64,000 bases of DNA, taken from assembly GCA_015179125.1 (NCBI GenBank), contig WHVA01000213.1:115353-179352 (forward strand), given 5' to 3'. The notes beneath the pieces were generated by a model that was given only the letters and a program-made list of their open reading frames with translations, ran no database searches and had not been told where the DNA came from. The DNA comes from Gautieria morchelliformis (taxonomy: Eukaryota; Basidiomycota; Agaricomycetes; Gomphales; Gomphaceae). Shown here piece by piece: positions 9,806 to 20,752 of the stretch. Within the stretch, counting starts at the first letter, position 1, and each line of letters begins with the position of its first letter. Position numbers and translations under genes: made by a program.

Positions 9806-11824
9806 ATGAAGATGGATGGCATCAAAGAAGTCATAGACATTGAGCCATCAACATCCACGCCACGGCCATTGGTCCCAAAGAAGGGGGCCACCACGATATT
9901 CTCGAAAAAGCTAGCTCCCGAAAACTGGGAGGTAGTGTCGTGGAATGACAGGCTCGCCATTATCCATTCGGATAAGTGCAAATGTTGCGAGTCATACGCA
10001 ACCCACTTAGCGGAGTCGTCAAACTCCAGTAAGATACAGATCGTAGATGAGGACATCGGCTATGCCGTTGAGGACACCTGGCCCTGGATCACCAAAGGGG
10101 CCAGGTGGATGGCAGTTGAGGACACTCAAGCAGAGATTGAGCGCCTCAAGCAGGACCTGATCTCCGAGCGTGAGTGAGTCTCACACCAGGACGACACAAT
10201 CCACGAGTTGAAACAACAACTCGAAGGAGCCAGGCCGATGTGCCCCACCCTGCCGCAGCCAAAGGGTCAGCCTGTGGCCGGTCCATCCTCCCACCCGATG
10301 GCTCCATTGCCATCGCGTGAAAAAGGGGCAACACTAGCCCCAGGGGCCACACCCCTCTCATCAGGCCCGGCTCTGGCCAACCGCATCACGGAGCCCAGCA
10401 AGGCACCCATTGTGGACGCCCGCGTGGCATCCAGGACAGCGACAGTCACGACACTGTTGACTGTGATGGTGCCGTTTGAGTTGTATGACGCCAACATCCC
10501 GGACAGGTGGCTGTCCGACACGTCAATCTGGGACAATTATGACCCAGATCGGCCTTAACATGTTTCCAAATGGAAACACAGAAAATATCTCCCCCCGTCA
10601 GTCATGGAAAACGGACTGGCAGATGAACTAGAATGTGTCAAGGACGTGTATCTAGCAGAGTCGTCAGCGCATGGCGTTGATGATCCCCGGCTACAACAGG
10701 CACTAGCCACAGCTCAGGCCCAATACATTGGGCCTCACGTTGTGCTACCGCCGCCAGGGTCAGGAGTTGTACAATGCTACCTGGGGGCAGGGGAGCCATT
10801 GAGACACGGAGATCCACCCATCTCCGTGATGGGCCACTTGCCGCAGCCCCTAAGCAGATCCGTCCCTCAGGTTGCCGAGTGGTACCACATCTGCCCGATC
10901 ACTGAGCAGAGGTTTTTAGACCTCCTCGCGCTCACCAGGGACACTCCGGTTGACCAGCGCATGCCGGAAATGAACACGGCATTCCAGCACCTCCGCGAGG
11001 AGGGCCCCCATAAACCCCGTCCAAATTACATAAATATTTTGGACGGTACACCTGACGATATCATCACAGTGCTTAATGGGTGGCAGTCCAACACTGAAGG
11101 AGTCCCTCCCGCCATCCGTGATGATGTGGAAGGCGGGTTAAACACAACAGATATCAAGTGGATCTGGATCCTGGCTCCCAAGGGCAAGCCACGATCCCCC
11201 CTCAAGTCACGTTTAAGCGACTTGTTTGGTATGCCAGGCCAGTGGCATGACCTCGTGACCGACATCACAATCCCGTCGCCCGCCGCAGACACCCTGCGGG
11301 CCTCGATCACCAGGATGTTCCCGCTCGGGAACAGACTCGCACACGAGATCCTGCTAAAGGAGCTTGCATCATGGCTAGCCCTTCATGGCGGCGTAAACCA
11401 TGAATGTATCCCTTGGATCGAGGGATACTTTCAGCGACTTCGAGACAAGGAAGTCACGAACACCGCTGCATGTACAGGGCAGTGGCGACATAAACAGGGG
11501 CTGAAGATGTCCCAGCGTGCCTGCGAGAAAGCGGCTGCGAGCACTTCGGAACAGCTCGACAAGGAGCTGCTCGTGTCCGACCCCCCGGATCTGTGACCTG
11601 ATCCGGCCGTGGAGGCCGCCTTCATCCAGGAGATAGGAATCAACCCATCTCTTGAAACGGGCCCGTACCAACCCCGAGCCAGACCCAGCTGATCTACATC
11701 TGCTCACGCAGATGCGATGCACGTGGATCCCTGGCCCCTGCTGGCTCCATATGAGGACGTCCCAATGGATGACGCTCCTTCAGCTGAGGACAAAGACCTC
11801 GATGATGACATCTATGGAGATTAG
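9806..11824 (+). pseudogene. G2 3' accessory ORF, fuller copy
   Basis: A single frame of about 672 codons from ATG 9806 (or 9812) to TAG 11822-11824, with in-frame stops at 10175, 10556, 11594 and about 11690. Visible parts: an N-terminal block with DRLAIIHSDKCKCC, a helical segment (AEIERLKQDLISE), a Pro/Ala/Ser-rich linker, a second globular block (ECVKDVYLAESSAHG to NYINILDGTPDDIITVLNGW), a third block (IRDDVEGG to FPLGNRLAHEIL, WIEGYFQRLRDKE) and an acidic tail ending DDDIYGD. No membrane segment or catalytic motif is seen. Homology to G1 spans both ends. It sits between chromodomain and 3' LTR. Possible nucleic-acid or capsid-associated role, but this is guesswork. Confidence 0.6.
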
Positions 11825-11846
11825 AGTTCTCTATAGTGGGGGAGGG

Positions 11847-12079
11847 TGTAAATATAGATATTTACCTGTGTTGCCATGAGGCAACACATAATAGCTGGTA
11901 GCTTACATAGTGCCAGTGGGTCCTCGCAGATCCACTGTATAGTTCTTGCCTGGGAATCCTCCAGGATTCCCCAAACTTATCTCTACTTGTAAGTGTCACT
12001 ACGTCGTACTAGAATCACCACCGTTTGGTTGAGTTCTGTTACCTTGTGATACCACAAGTAATAAGCCATACATCTTACA
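11847..12079 (+). repeat. G2 3' LTR
   Basis: Starts TGTAAATATA after the polypurine tract GGGGGAGGG and ends CTTACA. It is homologous to 7237-7449. It contains three strong stems: TGTGTTGCC/GGCAACACA (11867-11875, 11880-11888), CAGTGG/CCACTG (11914-11919, 11932-11937) and GGGAATCC/GGATTCCC (11952-11959, 11964-11971). Confidence 0.8.
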
Positions 12080-12330
12080 CACATCATTTGGTCACAGCGT
12101 CCACTATAATGACAGGAGGAGCAGGCCTCAAGGAAAAGGCCTCAAAGAAGGCACTGGTGGCAGCCACTAACACAATGTAGGATCCTTCCACATTCGGTCT
12201 GCACAATCTCCAGCCAGGCTGCCGGTCTTTGAGGAGAAACAGTGGACATCACAGAAGCAACATATGCAACATGGAATTCTATCGTGTTCAGCACACCCAG
12301 TTCAGTCCTCAGGGTGTGACTCTGTTCTAC

Positions 12331-12527
12331 TGTAAGGGCGACCCTACCTGGTGCTCTACTCTCCCTAGAGTGGCTACCTGAAGTAGAAGAGATCCAAAGT
12401 AGTATATAAGCCAACAATGAGCAGATAAATACAAGGACAGCATACCTGATGTGGAGGAGATCCAAAGAGAAGTGTGTGAGGATCTCCTTACCTCAGTGAT
12501 GAACTATATAGCTGCTACACACTGACA
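12331..12527 (+). repeat. Solo LTR-like repeat, family R, copy A
   Basis: Starts TGTAAGGGCGACCC, contains GATCCAAAGTA and GATCCAAAGAGAA, then a GGATCTCCTTACCT block, and ends near CTACACACTGACA. Related copies lie at 26849-27035 (+), 38965-39117 (-) and about 45440-45536 (-). TG...CA ends and size suggest a solo LTR; the 3' boundary is approximate. Confidence 0.55.
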
Positions 12528-13376
12528 TAGGCAAGTCACATAAGCAGCGGTGGCACAGGAAGGAATAAGGGAAGGATGCAACAAAAGATATGTGAGAAGA
12601 GATGCAAGGAAGGGAAATATAAGGAAGAATGGGTGGTCCCCTGACAGCTACATCATAGAAATGACTGGGACTTCACTTGTGAGTCTTCATCTCTCGTCTT
12701 TGACAGATTATGTGAGTTTCAAATAGAATAAAGATGTGGCCTTCAACTTGAGGCCAAGTTTGGTGTGTTATGTGAGAGAAGAAAGTAACTCGAAGCTCGA
12801 CTTAATGGCTCAAAGTCGGGATAGATGTCAAAAGGTTCATGATGATTTTATCTCATACAGGTGTAGATATTTATGCTAACTCAGATAGGGGTCTTGACAT
12901 AGAGGAATGGATGGCAGGAGTGTTATAAATACTTGTACGGTAGGTGCGTGCATGCTGCCAGTACCGTATACCCATGCTACGTGTGGGTACTCGTTTGATT
13001 ACTTGAGGGATGAGGCGGAAGGGTAGGTCCGATCATATAGGGGCGATAGACATGACTTAAGAGTGGCAGAGGGACTATATGATGGGATGTGATCATATGA
13101 TGTGGTGATCCGGCTGTGTGTTTACTCATGCGCATGTAGGTTGTGTGCCTCAACTCGATTCGTTGTATATGCATATAAGGGGCTCGGGTGTAAGCTTGGC
13201 TCCGACTCATTGAGAGACTTGACTCATGTAGGTGTGTATGTGTGTCCTGGGGTGTTCAGAATGGACTTGGATAGGTGTGCATGTGCACCTCGGCTCGGAT
13301 TGGACTTGGATATAGAAAGTGAGTAGAGATATTGAGATAGCTGTGAAATTGTTATAGAGGGTGTTACGAATCGTTA
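12528..13376. other. No gene recognised
   Basis: AT-rich, low-coding DNA between the family R LTR and the gag fragment. ORFs are short and of unnatural composition. I see no tRNA, repeat array or transposase motif. Confidence 0.5.
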
Positions 13377-13589
13377 GACACATGCGTGAAATCTTGAAAT
13401 GGATTGAGTGAAAATTAAGTCCATGGCTGTTAAACCTGTCCTCATGATAATATTCACCACTTTTCCCTTTGGGGCCTCACTGTGCTGTTGCAAAGTCTCC
13501 GAAGGAGAGCCTTCACCGATGAGAGGATCATTCATTACTGAATGGCCTTTCCACGGAGCCTTGCATATTATGCCATTGAGCTACATGAG
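13377..13589 (-). pseudogene. Fragment of a gag-protease linker, cut by the G4 LTR
   Basis: On the minus strand, a segment reads CKAPWKGHSVMNDPLIGEG, SPSETLQQ and PKGKVV. It matches, at protein and DNA level, a segment at 51450-51640 (CKVSRKGC, NPFAGKGTPSEP, KTKVVKV) that lies between gag and protease of the decayed element at 50.3-53.8 kb. It is therefore a piece of the same family. It ends at the G4 LTR boundary at 13590. Confidence 0.5.
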
Positions 13590-13907
13590 TGTGAGGGCAA
13601 CACTGATGATGAAGCCACAACCCAAAGATATAAGAGCCGATACTAGGAATGTGACCAACTGTGCTGTGGTAATCCTTAGTCTATAGGTCCACTAGTGATA
13701 GATACATGGGAAACTTGCCTGTGCAGTGGTAATCCTCAGAGATCAAGCTGAGGAAAATCCACTACACCGGATACAACCTGATCACTGTGCTGGCAGTGAT
13801 TACATAATCAAAAGATGGAAACTCATAGAAGATCATGGAACACCTGGAGACATGGATGAAATAACATGAACAAACTTGGACACACGCTGACTGGGCGAAC
13901 CCTGACA
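13590..13907 (-). repeat. G4 3' LTR
   Basis: On the plus strand it starts TGTGAGGGCAACACTGATG and ends AACCCTGACA. It pairs with 26085-26442, sharing AAGCCACAACC, ATAAGAGCCGATACTAGGA, and CCTCAGAGATCAAGCTGAGG, which contains the stem CCTCAG/CTGAGG. It is about 40 bp shorter than its partner because it lacks the GGAA-type tandem array. Flanking pentamers (ATGAG here, GTTCA at the far end) do not match. Confidence 0.75.
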
Positions 13908-13953
13908 TCACCCCCCTCTCAATGCTTGTCATCCCGACAAGCACAGCTGCCAC

Positions 13954-14536
13954 CTAGCCCCCAACATCCACCAGGACATCGTTTCCAAGCATGCCACAGG
14001 TGAGAGCACCATCTCTCCTGGCCCTTGCAGTTCTCCTCCTGGTAGTGCATGTCAATGATGAGCTCACAGGGATTGGGGTCCATGGGCAAATGTGGCCCTC
14101 AGAACCTTGCTCAACATAGTAGTCACTCTCCTGTCTTGTCATGGAAACACCACCCTACCCAGCCTTTGAAAGTGTAGGGGGTTCCACATGTGGGGGGGGT
14201 GGGGGGGGTTCTATCGTTGAGGAAGACAGGGTCACTGACATAGTATGTGTTCTCTTGTCTGTGTCAGGGCCTGAGGAATGCGAGTGTGGGGCGAGTGGGT
14301 GCCTGACTCTTCGCTGGTGTGAGGTCCTCAGAGCTGACGGACCACTTTGAAGACCATGCGGCATCGAGATCATGGCAGTCAAGCAACCTTTGTAGCTTGG
14401 CTTCACTGGCTGCTCTGGATAACGAGAAGCCGGAGAAGTGCAGGAGGGTGGGATCGACATGTGACATGTTTGGCAGGTCAGAGAGGTTTCTGGTGAAGCT
14501 GGGGAGGGCAACAAGCTCAATGGCGGGTGAAGACAT
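13954..14536 (-). pseudogene. G4 3' accessory ORF, frameshifted
   Basis: Between the G4 chromodomain remnant and the 3' LTR, on the G4 strand. It starts at ATG 14534-14536 (MSSPAIELVALPSFTRN, LLHFSGFSLSRAASEAKLQ) about 60 bases after a TATATA element, and changes frame across G/C homopolymers near 14190-14210. It ends with YYVEQGSEGHICPWTPIPV, ARARRDGALTCGMLG. The alternating frames read as one Ser/Pro-rich protein with a C-terminal globular part. The family is not recognised. Position, strand and promoter-like element suggest an element-encoded accessory protein, analogous in place but not in sequence to the G1/G2 3' ORF. Confidence 0.45.
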
Positions 14537-14596
14537 GGTTGATGGACGTGGTGGGATCAATGCAGTGGAAGTGAGCAGTCACGGGTGGAGAGGGGA

Positions 14597-14602
14597 TATA
14601 TA
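14597..14602 (-). promoter_or_regulatory. TATA element upstream of the G4 accessory ORF
   Basis: TATATA on the minus strand in the context GCTATATATCCCC, about 60 bases upstream of the ORF start at 14536. Putative only. Confidence 0.35.
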
Positions 14603-14689
14603 GCTTATCGGAATGAATTGGTTAGGCAAGGTTCTGTGAAGTTCTGAAATCTCTGGAAGGGGAGAGACATGTATGTGGCTGCTGAGATA

Positions 14690-14846
14690 CGCTGAGGTGC
14701 CTCTGGGTTCTGCCTGTGAAATGGAACATCCTGCTGTCTAGAATCCTTTCAACTTCATATTCTTTGGCTCCATCCCGTATGACAGGGGGAGGTGGTGGAG
14801 GGGCATGACGTTCAAGAATTGGGTCATCTTCATATGGCCGAAGCAG
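14690..14846 (-). pseudogene. G4 integrase C-terminus and chromodomain start, cut off by G3
   Basis: The minus strand from 14846 reads VLLRPYEDDPILERHA, then PPPPPPVI, then EYEVERILDSR, the classic end of a chromovirus integrase followed by the first strand of a chromodomain. The remainder of the chromodomain (LVKWKGY region) is degenerate. The preceding part of the same protein ends at 21404, on the far side of G3, so the two were contiguous before G3 inserted. Confidence 0.8.
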
Positions 14847-15304
14847 TGTAAGAATCCTATGTACTGCGAGTGCAGAAGTAAGGATAAGTAAAGATGCGTG
14901 ACCTTAAGGTCACACTTGCTAGAGGCTTAAGAGCTCGAGTGAAGTGCGGAAAGTAAGATAAGATTCTAGAACTAAGTACAGGCTGGTTTTAAAGGAAAAG
15001 ACATGAACTGTGCGGTGGCATGAGTGGAAGCTATGCAGCTGGTGGACATATGTAAAGATGCAATCAGTGGAAAGTAGGTACGCGCGAGTGGAACGGTGGA
15101 CTGGGTATGTAAGGGTGCAATCAGTGGATGTAAGTACGCGCGAGTGGAACGGTGGACTAGGGTGGACTGATAAGATACGCGTGAGTGGAACAAAAGAGGC
15201 AGTGTCCGGATCTTAATCACTATGAGCCTAAGAATAGAATAACAAGGAAATGTAAAAATAGACTGTGTCAGAAATCACCATACAGGGAGCGTAGCTCCCT
15301 TACA
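14847..15304 (-). repeat. G3 3' LTR
   Basis: 458 bp, TGTAAGAATC ... CCCTTACA on the plus strand, with TG/CA ends. Nearly identical to 20948-21403 with about 20 differences, mostly transitions, plus a 2-bp indel. Next to it lies a polypurine tract on the minus strand (CCCAGGGAGA, ending at 15305). It contains near-tandem GTACGCGCGAGTGGAACGGT units. Confidence 0.9.
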
Positions 15305-15363
15305 TCTCCCTGGGACTAAAATTTTGACCATCCTGGGGAATTGAAAGGCCCGACCATGAGAGG

Positions 15364-16901
15364 TCAACTGGCTATAGAAGCGTCAGCCAGGACGTCGCCG
15401 CTATCCATGAGGGAAGTAACGGAAATGATCGTCCGTGAGTGGGGGTAGTATGGGATGAGTCGAAACCCGGTGAAAGGCAGTTTGTGAACAGACCCGTCAA
15501 GCTCTGCAAGAATGTATGCATTGTTACGGTTGCGCCTGACGACTAGCAATGGGCCCAGATAACGTGGCTTCGTCTTCCGTGACAGATCGTTCTCAATTCT
15601 TGTGTTGCGGACTAGTATGAGGGAACCTGGCACGAAATCGAAGTCTTTGATGAGGTTCGCGTTGTCCTTTTCAAACTGAGCTATGGATGCATAGCGTGCT
15701 TTCAACACACGATCCCGAACTGCGTCCAAGTCCTCCTCTCTCTTCTCCAGCTGACGGGCGCGAATAGCAATGAGATCGACATAGGTCAAGGGCTTGTCGA
15801 TTTTAGGTACAAGGAAGGTGGCTTCGACAAGGTCAAAGGGAAGAATTGGTTCTATGCCATGAGCCATGTAGAAGGGGGAAAACCCCGTGTCCTTTCGTAC
15901 CATAACGCGATCGGCCCAAAACACATGGGGGGCAACCATAGGCCAGCGGGAAATGTCGCCATTGCACGCCTTAACGATGGACTCCCTGATGCTGCGGTGG
16001 CTTCGCTCCACCACGCCGTTGGCTTGCTTGTTGTAAGGCGAAATGCGGATGTGGGTTATGTGATACTTCTTCGCTAGCCACTTGAGCCCTGCCACAATTG
16101 GCGCTCCATTATCCATCACTATCTCCTCAATCGCTCCCCATCGACACAGCAGGTCCTCAAACACGAACCTCCCACACCTGTCTCCTTGGCCAACAAACGA
16201 AACTCCGGGTATGATATCAAGGAACAGCGCCCCTGGAGAATGTAGGACAGCCCCGCGACCTTCGGCATGTGCATCGTATCGACATGGACCCTGCAGAAAA
16301 GAGGGGTGGGAGCGGCTACAACGGGGGGAATGTGCACGTGCTGGGTGGAATGGATCTGACACTCATGGCACGTCTTCAGGAACCAGGCGATGTCTCGGTC
16401 AATGCCCAGCCACCAAAAAAGATCGGTCAGGGTTTGGCGTGTCGAGTAGAAACCCCTGTGCCTGAGCTGGTCATGTGCCTGTAGCATAAAAGACAGATGC
16501 TCCACAGCAAGGAGGACGACGAGCTGATGAATCTTAGTAGGACTGTGGCGCCAGAGCTGATTATTGCACACGAAAAACCGAGAGGCGTGTTTGAGGAACT
16601 TCCTGAATTGATTGTCATCAAGAGCAGACGGCCTCTGCGCAGTGTCCAAGAGCGCCTTGATCTGGGGCAACTCCAAGTCTGCAGCAACATCAGCCTCTGA
16701 GTGGGGGATAGCATCCTGCGTCTGGCCTTCTGGACTGGGACCCATGGCAAAACAAAGGAAGGGAAAGGAATGTGCCGCCGCCTGGCCCGAAGAACCCACA
16801 CCCCTGGTCGGATAACCGACACTTCGTTGGAAGTGCGGTAGCGTTGACCCGGCCTTCTCTAATGCCTGTCCCTCAACCCATGAATTAACCCAAACACCCA
16901 A
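15364..16901 (-). pseudogene. G3 integrase, frameshifted
   Basis: Two overlapping minus-strand frames, 16901-16119 and 16362-15364, make one integrase. The first holds the zinc finger (HDQLRHRGFYSTRQTL ... CHECQIHST) and the first catalytic Asp (VHVDTMHMP). The second holds the second Asp (VMDNGAPIV) and Glu (NGVVERSHRS), then the C-terminal domain with KPRYLGPLLVVRR and a strand-rich tail. Integrase would insert the cDNA into the nucleus-located genome. The frame changes near 16210. No chromodomain is seen. Its neighbour upstream on the same strand is RNase H. Confidence 0.85.
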
Positions 16902-17398
16902 ACCTCATCCACCCAATCGTCCCGCGGCTCTTCCTCGTCCTCCTGGGTTGTCCTTCGCCGCAAAAGACCATCTGGTCCCGTATGGTCCCTTCCTGGCACG
17001 TGCACCAGTTCGAAGTTAAAAAGTAACACCCCTGCAATCCAACGGTTCAGAGTATTATTCAGCTGCATATCTGGATTATTTAGCATCCCTTTAATATACT
17101 TCGCATCCACTTCCAGGTTGAATGTTGGTAGGCCCACGAGATGGAGCTGAAGAGCCTTGAGCGCGCGATAGACACCATGCAACTCCTGCTTTGACTGCGA
17201 GTACCTGGCCTCTCGTTCCGTCCACGATATCGAGCCGTATCTAGATGGCTTGCGGCGACCCTGCTCATACAGCTGGTAAACAATCCAACCCACCGCGACG
17301 AAAGACGAATATATAGCCACAATGACCAGACGCCGGCTGGGGTAGTCAATAGCCACCAAGGCTGGCACTGAGACAACCTTCTGCTTCAAGACATCCAT
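16859..17398 (-). pseudogene. G3 RNase H domain
   Basis: Starts VPALVAIDYPSRRLVIVAIYSSFVAVGWIVYQ and continues TEREARYSQSKQELHGVYRALK, then VHVPGRDHTGPDGLLRRR, the order of a gypsy RNase H/reverse-transcriptase-like domain. The catalytic Asp usually found in the VAVDSS motif is Tyr here (VAIYSS). The preceding RT is out of frame across a 19-20 base C run on the plus strand (about 17413-17432). Confidence 0.8.
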
Positions 17399-18492
17399 CG
17401 CCGCTTGCTGTTCCCCCCCCCCCCCCCCCCCACAAACTCCACACCCTTCCTAGTCAACTGTACCAATGGCCGAGAAATTTCAGCAAAATTTTTGATAAAG
17501 ATCTGCACTACACCACATGTGCACAAAAAAACCCGTACTTCGGTCAGGTCCCTGCATGCCGGCCAATTTACAATCTTGGACACCCTAGCCTGATCTGGAA
17601 TGCGGCCCTCATAGTTGCAGGTATGTCCAACAATATTCACCTCTGGGACTCCAAGGTAGAGTTTGTGCGCTGAAAAAGTCCCTCCCACGTGTTTCATCCA
17701 ATGGAAGATGTGATTGATGTCGTTACAGTGCTCCCACACAAACCGCCGGATGCCCTTATTCTCAGGCAAGGTCTCGCAACTTCCGTCAGGCAGTTCGTAC
17801 CGTGTCTTAGGACCGAGGATGGGAACATCATCCACAAAGGGCGGCGCCGTATCTAGCTCATCCTGGAGAATGAAGGTAACGTGCCCCTGAAAATTGGAGA
17901 CCGAGTTTGACCAGCCCATAGGTAGCACCGTAAGCAGATGTGGTCCTAGTGGCGTCTGAAACGTGGTAAGATCATGGGACTCCAGGGCAATAGGAGTGTG
18001 ATTGTAGCCGACATAAAGGTCCCCCATCGAGTAGATTGAATGCCCTGCACAATGCTCCGCATAGGGCTTGATGTTGGGCGGCAAACCTGCATCCTTGATG
18101 ATGACCGCGTTCAACGGCTGCAAGTCATGGACGATGCGAAACTTCCCATTCTTCTTTGGCACACAAAACCATCGTGATCGATAGGAAGACCCTGATGGCT
18201 TGTAAGTCCCGCACGCAATCTTATCCTTGATGAATTTGACAACCTCTTCACGAAGACCGTGTGGGATGGGGATGTTCTTCAACGCCCACGGCTCGTGCTC
18301 CACTGTCGGAATGACCACCGGGTCGAAATAGTCCTCTCGGAACCTTCCCCTCTCTGCATCCTCCCACGCTAACGCCCCTTCATTCCTCATCAACACTTCA
18401 AACACCAAATTCTCCTCCTCCTTCCACAGGAACCCCTTCTTTCTCCATTCAAACGCCTCCCACCTCTCCTTCGTCAATCGAGTTCCAAACAC
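17386..18492 (-). pseudogene. G3 reverse transcriptase
   Basis: About 368 codons. RT landmarks in order: IPHGLREEVVKFIKDKI, YRSRWFCVPKKNGKFRIVHD, PLNAVIIKDAG, SMGDLYVGYNHTPI (palm), LPMGWSNSVSNFQ, FVDDVPILGP (catalytic FVDD), GVPEVNIVGHTC, TEVRVFLCTCGVV. The last part loses frame in a poly-G tract. It makes cDNA from element RNA. The domain looks largely intact, but upstream and downstream domains are in other frames. Confidence 0.9.
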
Positions 18493-18515
18493 AAGCGGTG
18501 GAAGCTTTGGAAGAG

Positions 18516-20752
18516 TCAGCGCGGATCCTCAGGAAATCGACAGTTTGGGCGCGCTGCTTCCGGAAGTGTTGTCGCCACGGGGCGAACTTTCCGAGCCACA
18601 GGCTTGTATTTGAGGCCGAGCCCCAGGGTGGTAAAATTGTAGACCGCGCGCAGGTAATGAGACACCATTGGCAGTGCCGCAGACATGAGGGCTGGAACGT
18701 GCAGGCCATAGGAAGGTGACGGCTCTGTTAGGATAAGATATGCCTGGTGGCTGTTGCCTGCGCGGTGAGGTGACATTGGGACCCGCATTCTCCTTCCCGG
18801 TTTTCGTGGATCGAAGATGATAAGCGTTTCACGGACATCCTCCGTGTCACATTGTGCCGCGAGCTGGAACGGTCTCCCCAACAGTAGCCGGTAAGGCGCT
18901 TTCTCAATGATCCATGCATGGACAAATACGCTAATACCCACAATTGTAAGCTCCAAATTCTCCACCACCCCCGTATTCATTTTAGTACCGCCATTAGCAT
19001 CCCTCATGTTCAGCTTCAAGTCAGGGTTCCATGGTAAGTTTAACTCTCTTACTGCATCCTTGCTGATACAAATGAGTTCAGCGCCCGAGTTGTAGAGTCC
19101 CACCTTGTCAAACTGTCCCACGACTTTGACCTTCAGCTCCATAATGGGGGCAGAGTAGACCGGGGCGGCGGTACTGAGAAAACTTGTGGCCGTCGGGAGA
19201 GAGGGCGGAAGCTGCGGGGAAAGGGAATAGGCGACGGTCCTGTTGACTTTGCAGAAGTCCACATTGTATTTGCAATAATCAGGTGACAATGACAAAAGTT
19301 CTCCGACAGAGATGTTAGCCGGCGCAGCGAGAGTCCGCTCGAAGACACGCTGGACCACGCTGGGGTCATCGCACTTGGAAGAATACTGGTACTGGGGCGA
19401 TTTTTTGCCAGGCTCCGCTTGCGACTTCGCCGTTTCTGTTGCGGCCGACACCATCGCTGGGTATGCCCCCTTTTCTTCCTCACAATCTTCCTCCCTGCCC
19501 CCACTCCCAAGCCCATCCTCCTCCTCCCTACCCATCATCTCTTCCACCGGCTCCACCCTGTAATATGTAGCTGTCCCTTCGCGGACATTTTGAGTCGTGG
19601 CCCGAGACTGTAATGCCAGATCCACCGACACCGTGAGTCCCTGCGGGTGGCCCTGGACGCGAACACCATTCGGCCATCTGTAACAGCCCATATCGAAGAC
19701 TACCTTGCCTTCCCTAACGTATTCTTGCCCGATAGGACATTCACGGGGCCCAATCCCCGAACAGTTAGATGTATTGCAAAAGGCGCATGGCTGAGACACT
19801 GGAAGAGAGCGTGCCTGTGGCGCAGGCTGCGAGGCGGGCACTCTGGCCGGGAGAGCAGGGATAAAGGCTTTTGCAGGTTGCAGCATATTCATACAGGCAG
19901 GGTCTTTTGCCAGAATCTGAAAGTACGTGGTCATATAAGCCGCATCATCAATTTCAAAATCACGAAGATGCTTTAGGAGGTCCTGCACGTCACCGGGCTG
20001 CTCCCTTGGAAACTGGACCGTCTTTTTCACAACTCTAGATACTTCCTCAACTCCCTGGGACTGGAGAAATGAATCTTCCGGGGAAGGAGTCGGTAGGGGA
20101 GGGGCACGAGTGAATGTGTTGCTGTTGAGCACATAGCAGCCTGCCTGGTATACATCGCTGATGGCGTAGGGGTCTTCGTGCGGGTGGTCTGGCTTAATAA
20201 CACTAAGGCGACGCTCCAGCGGCTCTTGCGTATCTGGATGGAGACCGAACCAGAAGTATCGTGCGGTGTCCTTTCAGACAGCTGCTTGCTGTTGATGAGG
20301 TACGCGGCAGTACCTTGGAAGCAACGGTGATAAACCCGGAACTCGGTATCAGTAATGATAGCTTTAGCAGCAGAAGTCTGAATGAAGGAGTCTAAGGTGG
20401 AATGCGTACACTTCTTTGATTGAAAGGCCCCTCCGAAAGCTTCTTTAATTGATGCGCTAAACACGTCCCAATCTTCAGCTGCATAACCATCGAAAGCCTC
20501 AAAAATGAGACGCTGGGACCGCTCAAGGTATCTAAACATAACCTTCACCCATTCAGCTTTCAGGAGCTGAGCATCGCCAGCGCAGGTCTCATAAACTTTG
20601 AGGAATTCGGCAATGTCCTCGTCATCCCCGTAAAACATCTTCGGGGCCTTTGTGGATCTTGGGGCTGGCATAGCCGCTTTACCGGTGAGGTGTGACATGG
20701 GCACAGGTGGTGGTTGGCGAGGAGGTGCAGAAGGAGAATAAGAATGGGGCAA
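18516..20752 (-). pseudogene. gag: G3 gag and protease, frameshifted, catalytic Asp lost
   Basis: Gag begins at ATG 20750-20752 (a frame to about 20140) and continues in the frame 20132-18516. Gag landmarks: FYGDDEDIAEFLKVYE, WVKVMFRYLERSQRLI, EEVSRVVKK, LLKHLRDFEIDDAAYMTTY. A cysteine cluster (CAFCNTSNCSGIGPREC) takes the nucleocapsid position. Acidic linker follows. The protease is near codons 345-440 of the second frame: KVGLYNSGAELICISKDAV and LLLGRPFQL. The active-site DSG is NSG (AAC, complement of 19089-19091), a CpG to CpA type loss. The frameshift near 20140 also breaks Gag. Confidence 0.8.

Noticed and set aside
6100-11824. 3' ORF of G1/G2 as an env gene
   Set aside because: No signal peptide, transmembrane segment or cleavage site is visible in either copy.
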